Part shown: positions 63,817-64,000 of the stretch, one piece after another
Layout: every line of letters begins with the position of its first letter
Numbering within the stretch: position 1 is the stretch's first letter
Assembly: GCF_002954705.1 (NCBI RefSeq)
Contig: NZ_MSCO01000002.1
Location: forward strand, 928,033-992,032
Reading direction: 5' to 3'
Origin: Aliivibrio sifiae
Lineage (GTDB): Bacteria > Pseudomonadota > Gammaproteobacteria > Enterobacterales > Vibrionaceae
Length of the DNA stretch: 64,000 nt
Notes under the pieces: generated by a model
Database searches by the model: none
Seen by the model: only the letters and a program-made list of their open reading frames with translations
Told to the model about the DNA's origin: nothing
Position numbers and translations under genes: made by a program

Positions 63817-64000
63817 TTATTCTTTGCATTCAGAATAGCAACTCGGCTTTCTCGGACATACAGCACCACGAGAACAAATTACCCGAGCATCGGTTTCCAA
63901 CCCACGCTCAATCCAATTAATGTTCAATATCTTAGCGACACTAATTAGTTCTCTTTTTATTCCTTTCGCTATTGGGCTTTCACCGCCATTTTTCACACAC
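63817..64000 (-). CDS. Unknown protein, C-terminal end only (gene runs off the right edge)
   Basis: An open minus-strand frame from the right edge to TAA at 63817-63819, 60 residues. The visible part reads GGESPIAKGIKRELISVAKI, then NWIERGLETDARVIC, and ends SCYSECKE with five cysteines in the last 25 residues. The cysteine-rich end suggests metal binding or disulfides. I do not recognise the family. It is convergent with kefB and shares its terminator. Confidence 0.6.
   Translation of the reverse strand, partial: CVKNGGESPIAKGIKRELISVAKILNINWIERGLETDARVICSRGAVCPRKPSCYSECKE

Overview
The window looks like a chromosomal segment of Aliivibrio (Vibrio) fischeri or a close relative. It is AT-rich gammaproteobacterial DNA. 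The gene sets psp/ycjXF, sapABCDF, torECA, nrdDG, cobQ-modABC and kefGB, together with Vibrionaceae-type small proteins (DUF2986, DUF3389, DUF2058) and a GlyGly-CTERM protease, fit that group. The species call is inferred from gene content and recall, not from a database search.

Layout: 1-3.34 kb is a TPP-riboswitch-controlled thiamine-precursor operon (thiD plus ABC importer, minus strand, last gene cut by the left edge). 3.4-8.4 kb is the envelope-stress module ycjF, ycjX, pspCBA and divergent pspF, with a sigma-54-type promoter. 8.5-13.8 kb is sapABCDF followed by a small stand-alone winged-helix protein. 14.2-18.1 kb holds an alpha-galactosidase and a chemoreceptor. 18.3-22.4 kb is the TMAO respiration operon torECA behind a perfect FNR box; its terminator is split by a 182-bp MITE. 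22.7-28.7 kb holds small cysteine-rich and basic proteins, yjjG and cobQ-modABC. 28.9-34.2 kb has envelope proteins, a second chemoreceptor, an MltF-like protein and a retropepsin-like lipoprotein. 34.3-38.3 kb has an aminotransferase and anaerobic ribonucleotide reductase nrdDG with FNR and NrdR sites. 38.4-42.6 kb has an exported nuclease-like protein, a Sel1-repeat protein, a TerC/Alx protein behind a probable Mn2+ riboswitch, and a second retropepsin-like protein.

42.66-49.28 kb is a compact genomic island in the 3' end of a tRNA-Ser(TGA) gene. It has a tyrosine integrase, a two-gene McrBC-like cassette (coiled-coil AAA+ ATPase and DUF2357/PD-(D/E)XK nuclease) and a 23-bp direct repeat of the tRNA end as attR. 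Just beyond attR is a strongly altered tRNA-Asp-like sequence with its own terminator. From 49.6 kb to the end are backbone genes: a PAS-GGDEF protein, a desaturase, a protease, an acyltransferase, a DUF808 protein, a DUF5666 lipoprotein divergent from a two-component system, a MOSC-ferredoxin protein, an S4 protein, a second identical MITE, an SMR-transporter remnant, kefG-kefB and a partial gene at the right edge.

Two observations stand out. First, the two 182-bp MITE copies are identical, each sits inside the hairpin of a Rho-independent terminator with a 12-bp CCTA-N4-TAGG target duplication, and each carries its own terminator-like hairpin. Second, the tRNA-Ser island carries a minimal McrBC-like cassette that probably acts in defence. 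Functions are assigned by reading motifs; no searches were run.
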